A stretch of DNA of 64,000 nt from DATHTC01 sp035456465 (GTDB lineage Bacteria; Actinomycetota; Thermoleophilia; Gaiellales; Gaiellaceae): NCBI GenBank assembly GCA_035456465.1, contig DATIDD010000018.1, forward strand, positions 72,168-136,167. The letters are read 5' to 3'. The translations under genes were made by a program, and so were the position numbers. Below, piece after piece: positions 51,993-61,273 of the stretch. Every line of letters starts with the position of its first letter. Positions within the stretch are counted from its first letter, which is position 1. The notes under the pieces were generated by a model. That model ran no database searches. It was not told the origin of the DNA and saw only the letters and a program-made list of their open reading frames with translations.

Positions 51993-52919
51993 ATGAAGCT
52001 CGAAGGGATCCATCACGTCACGGCGATCACCGGCGACGCGCCGGGCAACGTCGACTTCTACGCGCGCGTGCTCGGCCTGCGCCTGGTGAAGAAAACGGTC
52101 AACCAGGACGACCCGACCGTCTACCACCTCTTCTACGCCGACGAGCAAGGCTCGCCGGGGGCCGACATCACCTTCTTCGAGTATCCGGGCGCCCGCCGGG
52201 GGAGGCACGGCGCCGGGATGGTGCACACGGTCGTCTGGCGCGTGTCCTCCGAGGACGCGCTCGACTTCTGGGAGCGGCGGCTCGGCGAGGAAGACGTCGC
52301 GACCGAGCGGTCGCCGGGGCATCTGCGGTTTTCCGACCCCGAAGGGATCGGGATCGAGCTGGCCGTCGTCGAGACCGGCGACGTGCCGCTCGTCGCGGAG
52401 TCGCCCGAGATCCCGCGCGAGCTCGCCCTCCAGGGCTTCGACGGCGTTCGCGCGTTCACCGACGACCCGTCGCGCAGCGCCTCGCTCCTGCACGACGCGC
52501 TCGGATTCGAGGCGCGGGAGGGAGGCAGCTTCGAGATCCGTGGCGACGAGCGTGGCTCCTTCTACGCCTACGATCCCGCCCCCGCCGATCGCGGCCTCGG
52601 CGGCGCGGGCACCGTCCACCACGTCGCCTGGGCGTCGACGATGGACGACCACGGGGCCTGGCGGGAGCGCGTGCGCGAGCACGGCCTGTCGCCGACGCCG
52701 ATCATCGACCGCTTCTGGTTCCGCTCGATCTACTTCCGCGAGCCGAGCGGCGTGCTGTTCGAGATCGCCACGCTCGGCCCCGGCTTCGACACCGACGAGC
52801 CGCTGGAGCACCTCGGCGAGAAGCTCGTGCTGCCGCCGGCGTTCGAGCACCTGCGCGAGCGGATCGAGCCCGTGCTGACGCCCATCCGCAACCCGCGCGA
52901 GGAGTGGGCGAAGCGGTGA
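51993..52919 (+). CDS. Ring-cleaving dioxygenase, VOC superfamily (MhqO/MhqE-like)
   Basis: A 308-residue protein of two glyoxalase-fold repeats. The first has GIHHVTAITGD and DFYARVLGLRLVKKTVNQDDP, the second GTVHHVAWASTMDDH and IYFREPSGVLFEIATLGPGF. The iron ligands are expected at His (IHH, VHH) and Glu (LFEIA). This is the hydroquinone-specific dioxygenase group of the Bacillus MhqR regulon. AGGAAGGA precedes the ATG. The next gene, joined by a GTGA overlap, is an MhqD-like esterase, the standard partner. Role in quinone detoxification is a family-based inference. Confidence 0.9.
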   Translation: MKLEGIHHVTAITGDAPGNVDFYARVLGLRLVKKTVNQDDPTVYHLFYADEQGSPGADITFFEYPGARRGRHGAGMVHTVVWRVSSEDALDFWERRLGEEDVATERSPGHLRFSDPEGIGIELAVVETGDVPLVAESPEIPRELALQGFDGVRAFTDDPSRSASLLHDALGFEAREGGSFEIRGDERGSFYAYDPAPADRGLGGAGTVHHVAWASTMDDHGAWRERVREHGLSPTPIIDRFWFRSIYFREPSGVLFEIATLGPGFDTDEPLEHLGEKLVLPPAFEHLRERIEPVLTPIRNPREEWAKR

Positions 52920-53554
52920 GCCTCCACGCGCTCGTCCGCGAGCCGGCCGGCGAGCCGGAAGGGGCGCTCGTGCTCTTCCACGGCCGCGGAGCCGACGAGC
53001 ACGACCTCGTGCCGCTGCTCGACGTCCTCGATCCGAAGCGGCGGCTCGTCGGCTACACGCCGCGCGGACCGCTCTCGCTGCCCCCGGGCGGCGCCCACTG
53101 GTACGTCGTCCCGCGGGTCGGCTTCCCGGACCCGGAGACGTTCGCGCAGGGCTATGCGGCGGCCGCCGAGTGGCTCGACTCGCTGCCGCTCCCGCTCGAG
53201 CGGACCGTGATCGGCGGGTTCTCGCAGGGCGCGGTGATGGGCCTCGCGCTCGGGCTCGGGAAGGGACGTTCCCGGCCGGCGGGGATCGTCGCCTTCTCGG
53301 GCTTCGTGCCCACCGTCGAGGGCTGGGAGCCGGACCTCGACGGCGAGCTCCCGCCCGTCGCGATCGGCCACGGCTCCTACGACCCGGTGATCCCGGTCGA
53401 GTTCGGTCGGAGGGCGACGGCGCTGCTCGAGCAGGCCGGGGCCGACGTCACCTACCGCGAGTCGCCGCTGCCGCACGCGATCGACCCGCGCTTCGCAGCC
53501 GAGCTCGCCGGCTGGGTCGAGCGGGCGCTGGGCCGCGCGCCGGCCTCGCGCTGA
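52916..53554 (+). CDS. Phospholipase/carboxylesterase family hydrolase (MhqD-like)
   Basis: A 212-residue serine hydrolase: FHGRGADEHDL (oxyanion), Ser in GGFSQGAVMGLALG, Asp in GSYDPVIPV, His in PLPHAIDP. It matches the carboxylesterase partner of ring-cleaving dioxygenases in quinone resistance. GTG start overlaps the dioxygenase stop. Its last 107 bases overlap the convergent EamA gene, which codes on the other strand there. Confidence 0.9.
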   Translation: MSLHALVREPAGEPEGALVLFHGRGADEHDLVPLLDVLDPKRRLVGYTPRGPLSLPPGGAHWYVVPRVGFPDPETFAQGYAAAAEWLDSLPLPLERTVIGGFSQGAVMGLALGLGKGRSRPAGIVAFSGFVPTVEGWEPDLDGELPPVAIGHGSYDPVIPVEFGRRATALLEQAGADVTYRESPLPHAIDPRFAAELAGWVERALGRAPASR

Positions 53555-54431
53555 CGATCAGCGCGACCGCGCCGAGGATCACCCCTCCCGCGACGAGGGT
53601 TCGCGACGTCACCGCCTCGTCGAGGAAGGCCCAGCCCAGTAGCACCGCGACGACCGGGTTCACGTACGCATACGTGGCGACGAGCGAGACCCGGGCGTTC
53701 CGGAGCAGCCAGACGTAGGCGCTGAAGGCGAGCAGCGAGCCGAAGACGACGAGGTAGGCGAGCGCGAGCGCGGAGCGCCACGACGGCGCCTGCACCTCGC
53801 CGAGCTCGCCCGCGAGGGCGCCGGCGACGAGCAGCGCGACGCCACCGCAGAGCATCTGCATCCCCGCGCCGAGCAGCGGCGGCACCGTCAGCCGCTGCCC
53901 GCGCGAGAGCAGCGTGCCGGTCGCCCAGCCGGCCGCCGCGAGCAGGAGGACGACGCCGCCGGCCGGGTCGATCCGGTCGGGCGCGGCGGGGTTGACGAGG
54001 AAGGCCACGCCGGCGAAGCCGACGGCGACTCCGACGGTCGCGACCCACGAGAGCCTCGCCCCGAACGCCAGCCGATCGAGCACGACCACCCACAGCGGGA
54101 TCGAGGCGATCACGATCGCGGCGATCCCCGACGGCACCGTCTGCTCCGCCCAGGAGACGCCGCCGTTGCCGACGGCGAGCATCAGGATCCCGCTGAGCGC
54201 GGCGGCGCCCCACTGGGAACGGTCGAGCCGGGCCTGCCGGCCGCCGCCGACGAGCCGTGCCGCCGCGTACAGGACCGCCCCTGCGACGACGAACCGAGCC
54301 CCCGCCATCAGCAGCGGCGGGAGCGTCTCGATCGCGACGGCGATGCCGAGGTAGGTCGAGCCCCAGACGACGTAGACGACGGCGAGGCCGGCGACGACGA
54401 GCGCCGCGCGGCGGCGCGCGTCTACGGCCAA
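53448..54431 (-). CDS. EamA-family drug/metabolite exporter
   Basis: A 327-residue membrane protein with ten hydrophobic segments in two EamA repeats (VYVVWGSTYLGIAVAIE at the start; LLAFSAYVWLLRNARVSLVATYAYVNPVVAVLLGW in the second). The EamA exporters expel amino acids or metabolites. Start is TTG at 54431, overlapping the end of a tiny upstream gene by ten bases. The C-terminal 35 residues are Arg/Ala-rich and are coded opposite the mhqD-like gene, so an earlier functional end is possible. Confidence 0.87.
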   Translation of the reverse strand: MAVDARRRAALVVAGLAVVYVVWGSTYLGIAVAIETLPPLLMAGARFVVAGAVLYAAARLVGGGRQARLDRSQWGAAALSGILMLAVGNGGVSWAEQTVPSGIAAIVIASIPLWVVVLDRLAFGARLSWVATVGVAVGFAGVAFLVNPAAPDRIDPAGGVVLLLAAAGWATGTLLSRGQRLTVPPLLGAGMQMLCGGVALLVAGALAGELGEVQAPSWRSALALAYLVVFGSLLAFSAYVWLLRNARVSLVATYAYVNPVVAVLLGWAFLDEAVTSRTLVAGGVILGAVALIVSARPARGPAPARPSRRARLRSAGRSRAAAATRGR

Positions 54432-54529
54432 GGCCTGCCGCGGTCTCCGTCGACGCGGGAGTCGGCGCCCAGGAGGACGGCCAGCGGCCCGACGAGGAGC
54501 AGGAAGGCGATCACGAGTACGAGACCCAT
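54422..54529 (-). CDS. 35-residue single-pass membrane protein
   Basis: A very short gene: ATG at 54529, then one hydrophobic segment (MGLVLVIAFLLLVGPLAVLL) followed by GADSRVDGDRGRPWP and a stop. Similar tiny proteins ending in a GxDSR-x-D-xR tail are familiar to me from actinobacterial genomes. It overlaps the EamA start by ten bases and probably leads its operon. A role as a small partner of the exporter is a guess. Confidence 0.6.
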   Translation of the reverse strand: MGLVLVIAFLLLVGPLAVLLGADSRVDGDRGRPWP

Positions 54530-54539
54530 GTCACGAAGT

Positions 54540-54557
54540 ATCGGCCGACTTGCCGAT
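54540..54557. promoter_or_regulatory. LysR-type operator palindrome
   Basis: ATCGGC-N6-GCCGAT is a perfect inverted repeat containing the T-N11-A core of LysR binding sites. It sits in the 60-base divergent gap between the EamA operon and the LysR gene. A -10-like TATCGT follows at 54572-54577. Confidence 0.6.
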
Positions 54558-54589
54558 TAGGACAACGCGGGTATCGTTTGGGTTCGATC

Positions 54590-55633
54590 ATGGAACCTGA
54601 TCGCTCATCCGCGGGCACGCGGGCGGCCGTGGACGGGGCGGCCGTGGACGGGGCGGCCGTGGACGGCGCCGGTGCCTTCCCCGGGGCGCTGCAGGCCTGG
54701 CTCGGCGTCGAGCTCCGGCACCTGGCCGCGCTCCAGGCGATCGCCGACGCGGGGTCGTTCGGGCGGGCGGCGCGCCGCCTCGGCTACACGCAGTCGGCGG
54801 TCAGCCAGCAGATCGCGACGCTCGAGCGGATCGTCGGCGAGCGGCTGCTCGAGCGGCCGGGCGGTCCGAAGCCGGTGTCGCTGACCGAGGCCGGGCGCCT
54901 GCTCCTGCGTCACGCCGCCGCGATCGTGGCGCGGCTCGAGGCCGCGCAGGCGGACTTCGCGGCACTCGCGGCGGGCGAGGCCGGAGCGCTGCGCGTCGGC
55001 ACCTACCAGTCGATCGGGCAGCGCGTGCTGCCGACGCTGATGCGCCGCTTCCGCGGCGGCTGGCCGCGCGTCGAGCTCCGCGTGACCGAGATGAACACCG
55101 ACCAGGAGCTCGTGCGGCTGATCGAGCGCGGAGACCTCGACCTCACCTTCGCCGACTTCCGCCTCTGGGAGGGGCCGTTCGAATGGCTCCACCTGCTCGA
55201 CGACCCCTACGTGCTGCTCGTCCAGTCCGGCTCGCCGCTCTCTGCGCGCCGGGCCGCGCCGACGCTCGCGGAGATCTCGGAGCTCCCGCTGATCGGCTTC
55301 CGCGTCTGCCGCTCGGGCGAGCTGCTCGAGTCGCACTTCCGCTCCGCCGGGCACGTGCCCGACTTCGTCTTCCGCTCGGACGACAACGGCACCGTCCAGG
55401 GCATGGTCGCCGCCGGGCTCGGCGTCGCGGTCGTGCCGCGCCTGACCGTGGACGTCAACGACCGCGCCACGGTGTCGATCCCGCTCGACGGGATCGTCCC
55501 ACCGCGGCGGATCGGGCTCGTCTGGCACGCCGACCGCTACCGCTCGCCCTCGGCGCGCGGGTTCGCCCAGCTCGCGCGCGAGGTCTGCGAGGAGTTCGCG
55601 GGCGAGGCGACGCGCGCGGTCGCGACCGGCTAG
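54590..55633 (+). CDS. LysR-family transcriptional regulator
   Basis: A 347-residue regulator: winged helix at residues 40-100 (HLAALQAIADAGSFGRAARRLGYTQSAVSQQIATLE) and a periplasmic-binding-like effector domain after residue 130. Most LysR proteins begin right at the first helix. Here about 35 residues precede it, made partly of three AAVDG repeats. The divergent EamA operon and the palindrome between them suggest that it controls the exporter. The stop overlaps the convergent Nudix-type gene by four bases. Confidence 0.92.
   Translation: MEPDRSSAGTRAAVDGAAVDGAAVDGAGAFPGALQAWLGVELRHLAALQAIADAGSFGRAARRLGYTQSAVSQQIATLERIVGERLLERPGGPKPVSLTEAGRLLLRHAAAIVARLEAAQADFAALAAGEAGALRVGTYQSIGQRVLPTLMRRFRGGWPRVELRVTEMNTDQELVRLIERGDLDLTFADFRLWEGPFEWLHLLDDPYVLLVQSGSPLSARRAAPTLAEISELPLIGFRVCRSGELLESHFRSAGHVPDFVFRSDDNGTVQGMVAAGLGVAVVPRLTVDVNDRATVSIPLDGIVPPRRIGLVWHADRYRSPSARGFAQLAREVCEEFAGEATRAVATG
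54623..54667 (+). repeat. Three tandem 15-bp repeats in the LysR gene
   Basis: Three copies of gcggccgtggacgg(g/c) follow one another at 54623, 54638 and 54653. They encode repeated Ala-Ala-Val-Asp-Gly in the N-terminal extension. A unit of 15 bases keeps the frame, so copy number may vary between strains. Confidence 0.85.
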
Positions 55634-56328
55634 CCGACCGGCGCGCGCAGCTCCGGCGGCCGCAGCACCGCGAACTGGTCGGTGATCTCCAGCGTGCGCG
55701 AGCGGAAGCGGAACACGGCCGCGGGCCGCCCGCCGCTGGGGCCCGGCTCGCGTCGCTCGCCCGTGGTCTCGAGCAGGCCCCGCCTGACGAGCACGCGCTG
55801 GAGGTTCGTCGTCGACACCGGGTGTCCGAGCGCCGCGGCGTAGAGCTCGCGCAGCTGCGAGATGGTGAACGTCTCCGGCGCGAGGGCGAACCCGGCGTTC
55901 GTGTACGAGAGCTTCGCCCGCAGCCGCTCGCGACCGGCGAGCGCGATCGCCTCGTGGTCGAACGCCATCGAGGGAAGGTCGCCGACCGGATGCCAGGAGG
56001 TGTCCGCGGGCAGCGCGGGGTCGACGCCCATCGGCACCAGCCCCAGGTAGGCGGTCGCGAGCTCCCACCTGCGCGGCGTGCGGTCGGGATCGCTCCACGT
56101 CCCGAGTTGCTCGAGGTGCGAGAGGCGGCGCACGTCGACCTTCGCCGCCAGGTGGCGGCGGATCGACCCCTCGAGCGTCTCGCCCCGGCCGAGAGCGCCG
56201 CCGGGGAGCGCCCACGCGCCCGCGAACGGCTCGCGGGCCCGCTGCCACAGCAACACGCGCAGCCGCTCGTCCCGCACCTGGAGCACCACCGCCAGGGTCA
56301 CCTGAGCGGGGCTGGTAGACTCGGCCAC
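55630..56328 (-). CDS. Nudix-domain regulator, NrtR-like, with degenerate Nudix box
   Basis: A 232-residue protein. Residues 8-150 are a Nudix fold (TLAVVLQVRDERLRVLLWQR, WALPGGALGRGETLEGS). The catalytic REUxEE helix reads RRHLAAK, so the metal-binding Glu residues are lost and hydrolysis is unlikely. Residues 155-232 form a winged-helix C-domain (FTISQLRELYAAALGHPVSTTNLQRVL). This is the layout of NrtR-type regulators, which bind an ADP-ribose or nucleotide-like ligand. It diverges from the BMP-type binding lipoprotein. GTG start, 7 bases after TAGTCT. Confidence 0.87.
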   Translation of the reverse strand: MAESTSPAQVTLAVVLQVRDERLRVLLWQRAREPFAGAWALPGGALGRGETLEGSIRRHLAAKVDVRRLSHLEQLGTWSDPDRTPRRWELATAYLGLVPMGVDPALPADTSWHPVGDLPSMAFDHEAIALAGRERLRAKLSYTNAGFALAPETFTISQLRELYAAALGHPVSTTNLQRVLVRRGLLETTGERREPGPSGGRPAAVFRFRSRTLEITDQFAVLRPPELRAPVG

Positions 56329-56335
56329 GGGTTTC

Positions 56336-56341
56336 AGACTA
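56336..56341 (-). promoter_or_regulatory. -10 box for the Nudix-type regulator (leaderless)
   Basis: TAGTCT on the minus strand lies 7 bases from the GTG at 56328. Around it GTTTTC and CTGAAAC form an imperfect inverted repeat (56331-56353) that might be an operator for the regulator. Confidence 0.4.
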
Positions 56342-56386
56342 TCAGGCGAAAACTGCTGGACCGACGAAGGACCGGGAGGCACAGGC

Positions 56387-57451
56387 GTGAAGGGGACGTG
56401 GAAGCTCGCGGCGGCGGCGCTCGCGGCAGCCGCTCTGGGCGTCGCACTGGGGCTCGCCGGCTGCGGCGGCGACGACGAGTCCGGGTCGGGGACGACGGGG
56501 GCCGCGACCCAGGGCGCGGCGGACGGCAGCTCGGTCAAGGTGGGGCTCGTCACCGACGTCGGCCAGCTCAACGACCGCGGCTTCAACCAGCTCGCCTTCG
56601 AGGGCGTGCAGCAGGCGAAGGCCGAGCTCGGAATCCAGTACCGCGTGATCGAGTCGGCCTCCGACGCCGACTACATCCCGAACATGCAGTCGCTCGCCGA
56701 CCAAGGCTACGACCTCATCATCGGCGTCGGCTTCGCGCAGGGCGACGCGATCGCGACCGTGGCCAAGGAGTACCCCGACACGAGCTTCGCGATCATCGAC
56801 GTCGACCAGTCGTCGCTCGCCGGCACGCCGGCGAACGTCATCGGACTGCTGTTCCAGGAGGAGCAGGTCGGCTACCTCGCCGGCGTGCTCGCAGCCACCG
56901 TGGCGAAGGACGAGGGCGCCGACACGATCAGCTCCGTCGGCGGCATGAAGGAGCCGCCCGTCGACCGCTTCATCGCCGGGTACCAGGCCGGGGCGAAGGC
57001 GACGGTGCCGGAGATCACGGTGCTGAACGGCTACTCGCAGGACTGGGACGACGTCGCCAAGTGCAAGGAGGTCGCGCTCGACCAGATCGCCCGGGGCTCG
57101 AAGATCGTGTTCCAGGTCGCCGGCGGCTGCGGGCTCGGCGCGCTCGACGCGGCGAAGGAGAAGGACGTCTACGGGATCGGCGTCGACGCCGACCAATCGT
57201 TCGTCGGGCCGCAGGTGCTCACGAGCGCGATGAAGCGTGTCGACCGCGCGGTGTTCCTCACGATCAAGGACGTCGTCGACGGGGCCTTCGCGGGCGGCCG
57301 CAACGCCGTCTACGGCCTCGAGCAGGACGGCGTGGCGCTGGGGACGATGAGCCCGGCCGTGGGCGCCGACGCGAAGTCGGCGGTCGAGGCGGCGCGCAAG
57401 CAGATCGTGGCCGGCGAGATCTCGGACATCCCGCGAGAGGTCTCGGGCTAG
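56387..57451 (+). CDS. BMP-family nucleoside-binding lipoprotein
   Basis: A 354-residue ABC-type binding protein of the BMP/PnrA/Med group, which captures purine nucleosides. It has a lipoprotein signal (LGVALGLAGC), a Gly/Ser/Thr linker and the family core: GLVTDVGQLNDRGFNQLAFEG, GYDLIIGVGFAQ, FAIIDVDQ and GGMKEPPVDRFIAGY. The GTG start has ggagg about nine bases ahead. No permease or ATPase gene lies beside it, so its transporter is encoded elsewhere. The divergent Nudix-type regulator is a plausible controller. Confidence 0.9.
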   Translation: MKGTWKLAAAALAAAALGVALGLAGCGGDDESGSGTTGAATQGAADGSSVKVGLVTDVGQLNDRGFNQLAFEGVQQAKAELGIQYRVIESASDADYIPNMQSLADQGYDLIIGVGFAQGDAIATVAKEYPDTSFAIIDVDQSSLAGTPANVIGLLFQEEQVGYLAGVLAATVAKDEGADTISSVGGMKEPPVDRFIAGYQAGAKATVPEITVLNGYSQDWDDVAKCKEVALDQIARGSKIVFQVAGGCGLGALDAAKEKDVYGIGVDADQSFVGPQVLTSAMKRVDRAVFLTIKDVVDGAFAGGRNAVYGLEQDGVALGTMSPAVGADAKSAVEAARKQIVAGEISDIPREVSG

Positions 57452-57503
57452 CAGGCGGCGGGCCGGCAACTTTCGGCTAGCGTCTTCGTCTCTCTTGAGC
57501 GGC

Positions 57504-58067
57504 ATGAAGCGCATCCCCGTCTCGGTCGTCGTGCTGCTCGCGCTCGTGCTCGCGCCGGCGGGCCTCGCCGGCTGCGGCGGCGGCGACGACGCGGCCGACA
57601 CGACCTCCGGCGGCGCCGCCGGCACCGCCTCCGCGACGGGAACCGGCAGCGCGGGCGGCGAGGCGCTCTCGAAGGACGAGTTCATCCAGCGCGGCGACGC
57701 GATCTGCGCCGGCCTGCAGAAGCGCGCGGCGGCGCTCGGCAGGGAGGCCCAGGCGCTCTCGGGCGTCACCCTCGACGATCCGAAGACGACGAAGGCGGCC
57801 GCGGCGATCTGGCACAAGCAGGTCGACCTCGTCGCCGAACTGAAGCGCGGGTTCGACGCGCTCGGCCCTCCGCCCGACGGCGAGGAGACGACGGTCGGAG
57901 ACTTCCGCTCCGACATCTCGCGGGCGCTCGCGCTGGGGCGGCAGATCGCGACCGCCCTCGACAAGGGCGACGACCCGACGGCGCTCGTCGGCGACTACTC
58001 GCAGCTGATCGACGACTCGAACGCGACCGCGGGGCTGATCGGCTTCAAGGTCTGCGGCCAGACCTAG
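57504..58067 (+). CDS. Small lipoprotein of unknown function
   Basis: A 187-residue exported protein: lipoprotein signal (VLAPAGLAGC), a low-complexity Gly/Ala/Thr/Ser linker to about residue 50, then a helical domain starting SKDEFIQRGDAICAGL and ending FKVCGQT. The two Cys of that domain probably form a disulfide. I recognise this as a frequent lipoprotein type in this bacterial group, with no known role. An in-frame TTG three codons upstream is an alternative start. A hairpin follows. Confidence 0.75.
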   Translation: MKRIPVSVVVLLALVLAPAGLAGCGGGDDAADTTSGGAAGTASATGTGSAGGEALSKDEFIQRGDAICAGLQKRAAALGREAQALSGVTLDDPKTTKAAAAIWHKQVDLVAELKRGFDALGPPPDGEETTVGDFRSDISRALALGRQIATALDKGDDPTALVGDYSQLIDDSNATAGLIGFKVCGQT

Positions 58068-58090
58068 CGCCGCGGCCACCGAGCGGAGCG

Positions 58091-58125
58091 GCGGGGCGGG
58101 CGCCGTGTCGCGGCGCCCGCCCCGC
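58091..58125. terminator. Bidirectional hairpin terminator
   Basis: A perfect 14-bp stem (GCGGGGCGGGCGCC with GGCGCCCGCCCCGC), 7-base loop and a T-rich TTCCTT tail on the plus strand. It separates the convergent lipoprotein and citrate synthase genes. Confidence 0.8.
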
Positions 58126-58133
58126 TTCCTTGC

Positions 58134-59447
<1,314 letters not shown>

Positions 59448-59558
59448 GGAGGCCTCCTCTCGGTGATGCCCCCCATGCTGGTCGTGCCGGGTGGAGCGAG
59501 CATCGGGCGCGGCGCGGAGCCCGCGTCGGGGTGAACTACCGAGGAGCCGGGGCCGGCG

Positions 59559-61100
59559 CTACTTCAGGTCCGCGAGGAGCTCCCCGGCGGCACGCTCCCC
59601 GGTCTCGACCGCGCCGTTGAGGTAGCCCTGGAAGTCGATCGACGTGTGCTCGCCGGCGAAGTGGCACGTGCCGCGACGCTCGCGCTCGACCCCGGCGAAC
59701 GCGGTGTACTGGCCGACCTTCCAGTACGAGTACGAGCCGCGCGTCCACTCGTAGCCCGTCCAGAAGTCGACCGCGGCACGGCCGTTCCAGGCCGCCGTGA
59801 CGCCGGGGAGCACCGGCTCGACCTGCGTGAGGAACTGTTGCGCACGCGACGAGGGCGTCCCCGAGCCGAACGTCGCCCCGACGTCGCCGCCGGTGTAGTC
59901 GACGAGGATCCCGGACGCGCCCGGCTGCGCCCGCGAGACCTCCCACGTGTTCTGGTAGCCCCGGTCCGAGAACGTCTCGCCGTTGTAGCCGAGGGCGCGC
60001 CACGGGCGGCTGCGGAACTGGACGTGGAGCTTGGAGTTCGTCCCCATGCCCTGCTCGCGGATCGCGCGCTCCTTCAGCGCGCCGAAGCCCGCGCGCCTGA
60101 CGTCGACCGAGCGCCGCATGATCGCGAAGGGCAGCGCGAGCACGACCCGGTCGGCGGTGAGCGTCGTCGTCCCCGACCCCTGGCGGAACGTGAGCTCGAA
60201 CCGGCCCGCCGGCGTCTGCCTGATCGCGACGAGCTCGGAGCCGGTCGTGATCTGGCCGGCGAGGCGGTCGGCGAGGCGCGCGGGGATCTGGTCGTTGCCG
60301 CCCCGCACGTGGTACTTCTCGTTCGAGGCCCCGAAGACGCGGAAGTTGCCCGGCCCGGAGTAGCCGAGCAGGTAGAGCAGGTTGAGCGCGCTCTGCTCGT
60401 CGCACTCGGCGCCGTACTCGATGGTGTACGCGACGTCGAGGAGCTGCCCGATCCGCGACGAGATGCCGCCCTCGAAGGTCTCCTCGATCCAGTCGACGAT
60501 CGACAGCATGTCGAGCTCGCGCCCGCGCTGCGTGGAGAGCTGGTACGTCGTCGGGTAGCTCGCCGCCGAGACGTCCTTGTGGATCTTCTGCCACGCGGCC
60601 TTGAGGTCCGCGGTCGCGTCGTCGTACGAGTAGCGGGACCCGTCGAACCAGCTCGTCTGCTCGTTGCCGTCCTCGTCCCGGAGCAGGTTGTCGAGGTCGA
60701 GCCCGAGCTCCTGCGCGAGTCTGCGGATCTGCGTGTGGCCCTGGTCGATCAGCTCGCCGCCGTGCTCGGTCAGCTGCCCGTCCGCCCAGCCCTCGCGCTG
60801 CGTCCAGCAGCGTCCGCCGAGGCGTGTCGAGGCCTCGTGCACCTCGGCGACCACGCCCGCCTGCCGCAGGCGGTACGCGGCCGTGAGTCCGGCGAGTCCG
60901 GCGCCGACGACGACGACGCGACCTGACGGCGTCGCGGCCTGCGCGGGTGCGGCGAGCCGGGCTGCGCCGGCGAGCGCGAGCCCCAGCGCTCCGGCGTCCC
61001 GCAGCAGCGCGGCGCGGGTCGTCCGTCTCGTCCCCGCAGCCTCGTCGGCGGCCTCCGCGTACGCCCGTGCCACGAGCGCGGCGAGCGGCGTGCGAGCCAT
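59559..61100 (-). CDS. Exported flavin monoamine oxidase
   Basis: A 513-residue FAD amine oxidase. The dinucleotide motif is VVVVGAGLAGLTAAYRL near residue 62, with GGRCWT and, near the end, the FAD-binding HFAGEHTSIDFQGYLNGAVETG. Before it lies a Tat-like signal (TRRTTRAALLRDAGALGLALAGAARLAAPAQA), so the enzyme is probably exported with its flavin. ATG at 61100 has GGAGGGG. The divergent gene codes an aminobutyraldehyde-type dehydrogenase, so a polyamine or monoamine substrate is likely. Confidence 0.9.
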   Translation of the reverse strand: MARTPLAALVARAYAEAADEAAGTRRTTRAALLRDAGALGLALAGAARLAAPAQAATPSGRVVVVGAGLAGLTAAYRLRQAGVVAEVHEASTRLGGRCWTQREGWADGQLTEHGGELIDQGHTQIRRLAQELGLDLDNLLRDEDGNEQTSWFDGSRYSYDDATADLKAAWQKIHKDVSAASYPTTYQLSTQRGRELDMLSIVDWIEETFEGGISSRIGQLLDVAYTIEYGAECDEQSALNLLYLLGYSGPGNFRVFGASNEKYHVRGGNDQIPARLADRLAGQITTGSELVAIRQTPAGRFELTFRQGSGTTTLTADRVVLALPFAIMRRSVDVRRAGFGALKERAIREQGMGTNSKLHVQFRSRPWRALGYNGETFSDRGYQNTWEVSRAQPGASGILVDYTGGDVGATFGSGTPSSRAQQFLTQVEPVLPGVTAAWNGRAAVDFWTGYEWTRGSYSYWKVGQYTAFAGVERERRGTCHFAGEHTSIDFQGYLNGAVETGERAAGELLADLK

Positions 61101-61273
61101 GGTTTCCCCTCCCCCGGTCGGTCGTCCCCTGCACTGCGCACGATGACGCGCCACCGCTGCCGCCGACAACGTCCCCATCGGCCAAACGTGCAGGGGATTC
61201 TTGGCCGCGGAGGCGGGTTGTCGGTGCGGAGGCCGCGGGCTAGGCTGGCCGCGGTGTCGAGAGGGAGGGCCGG

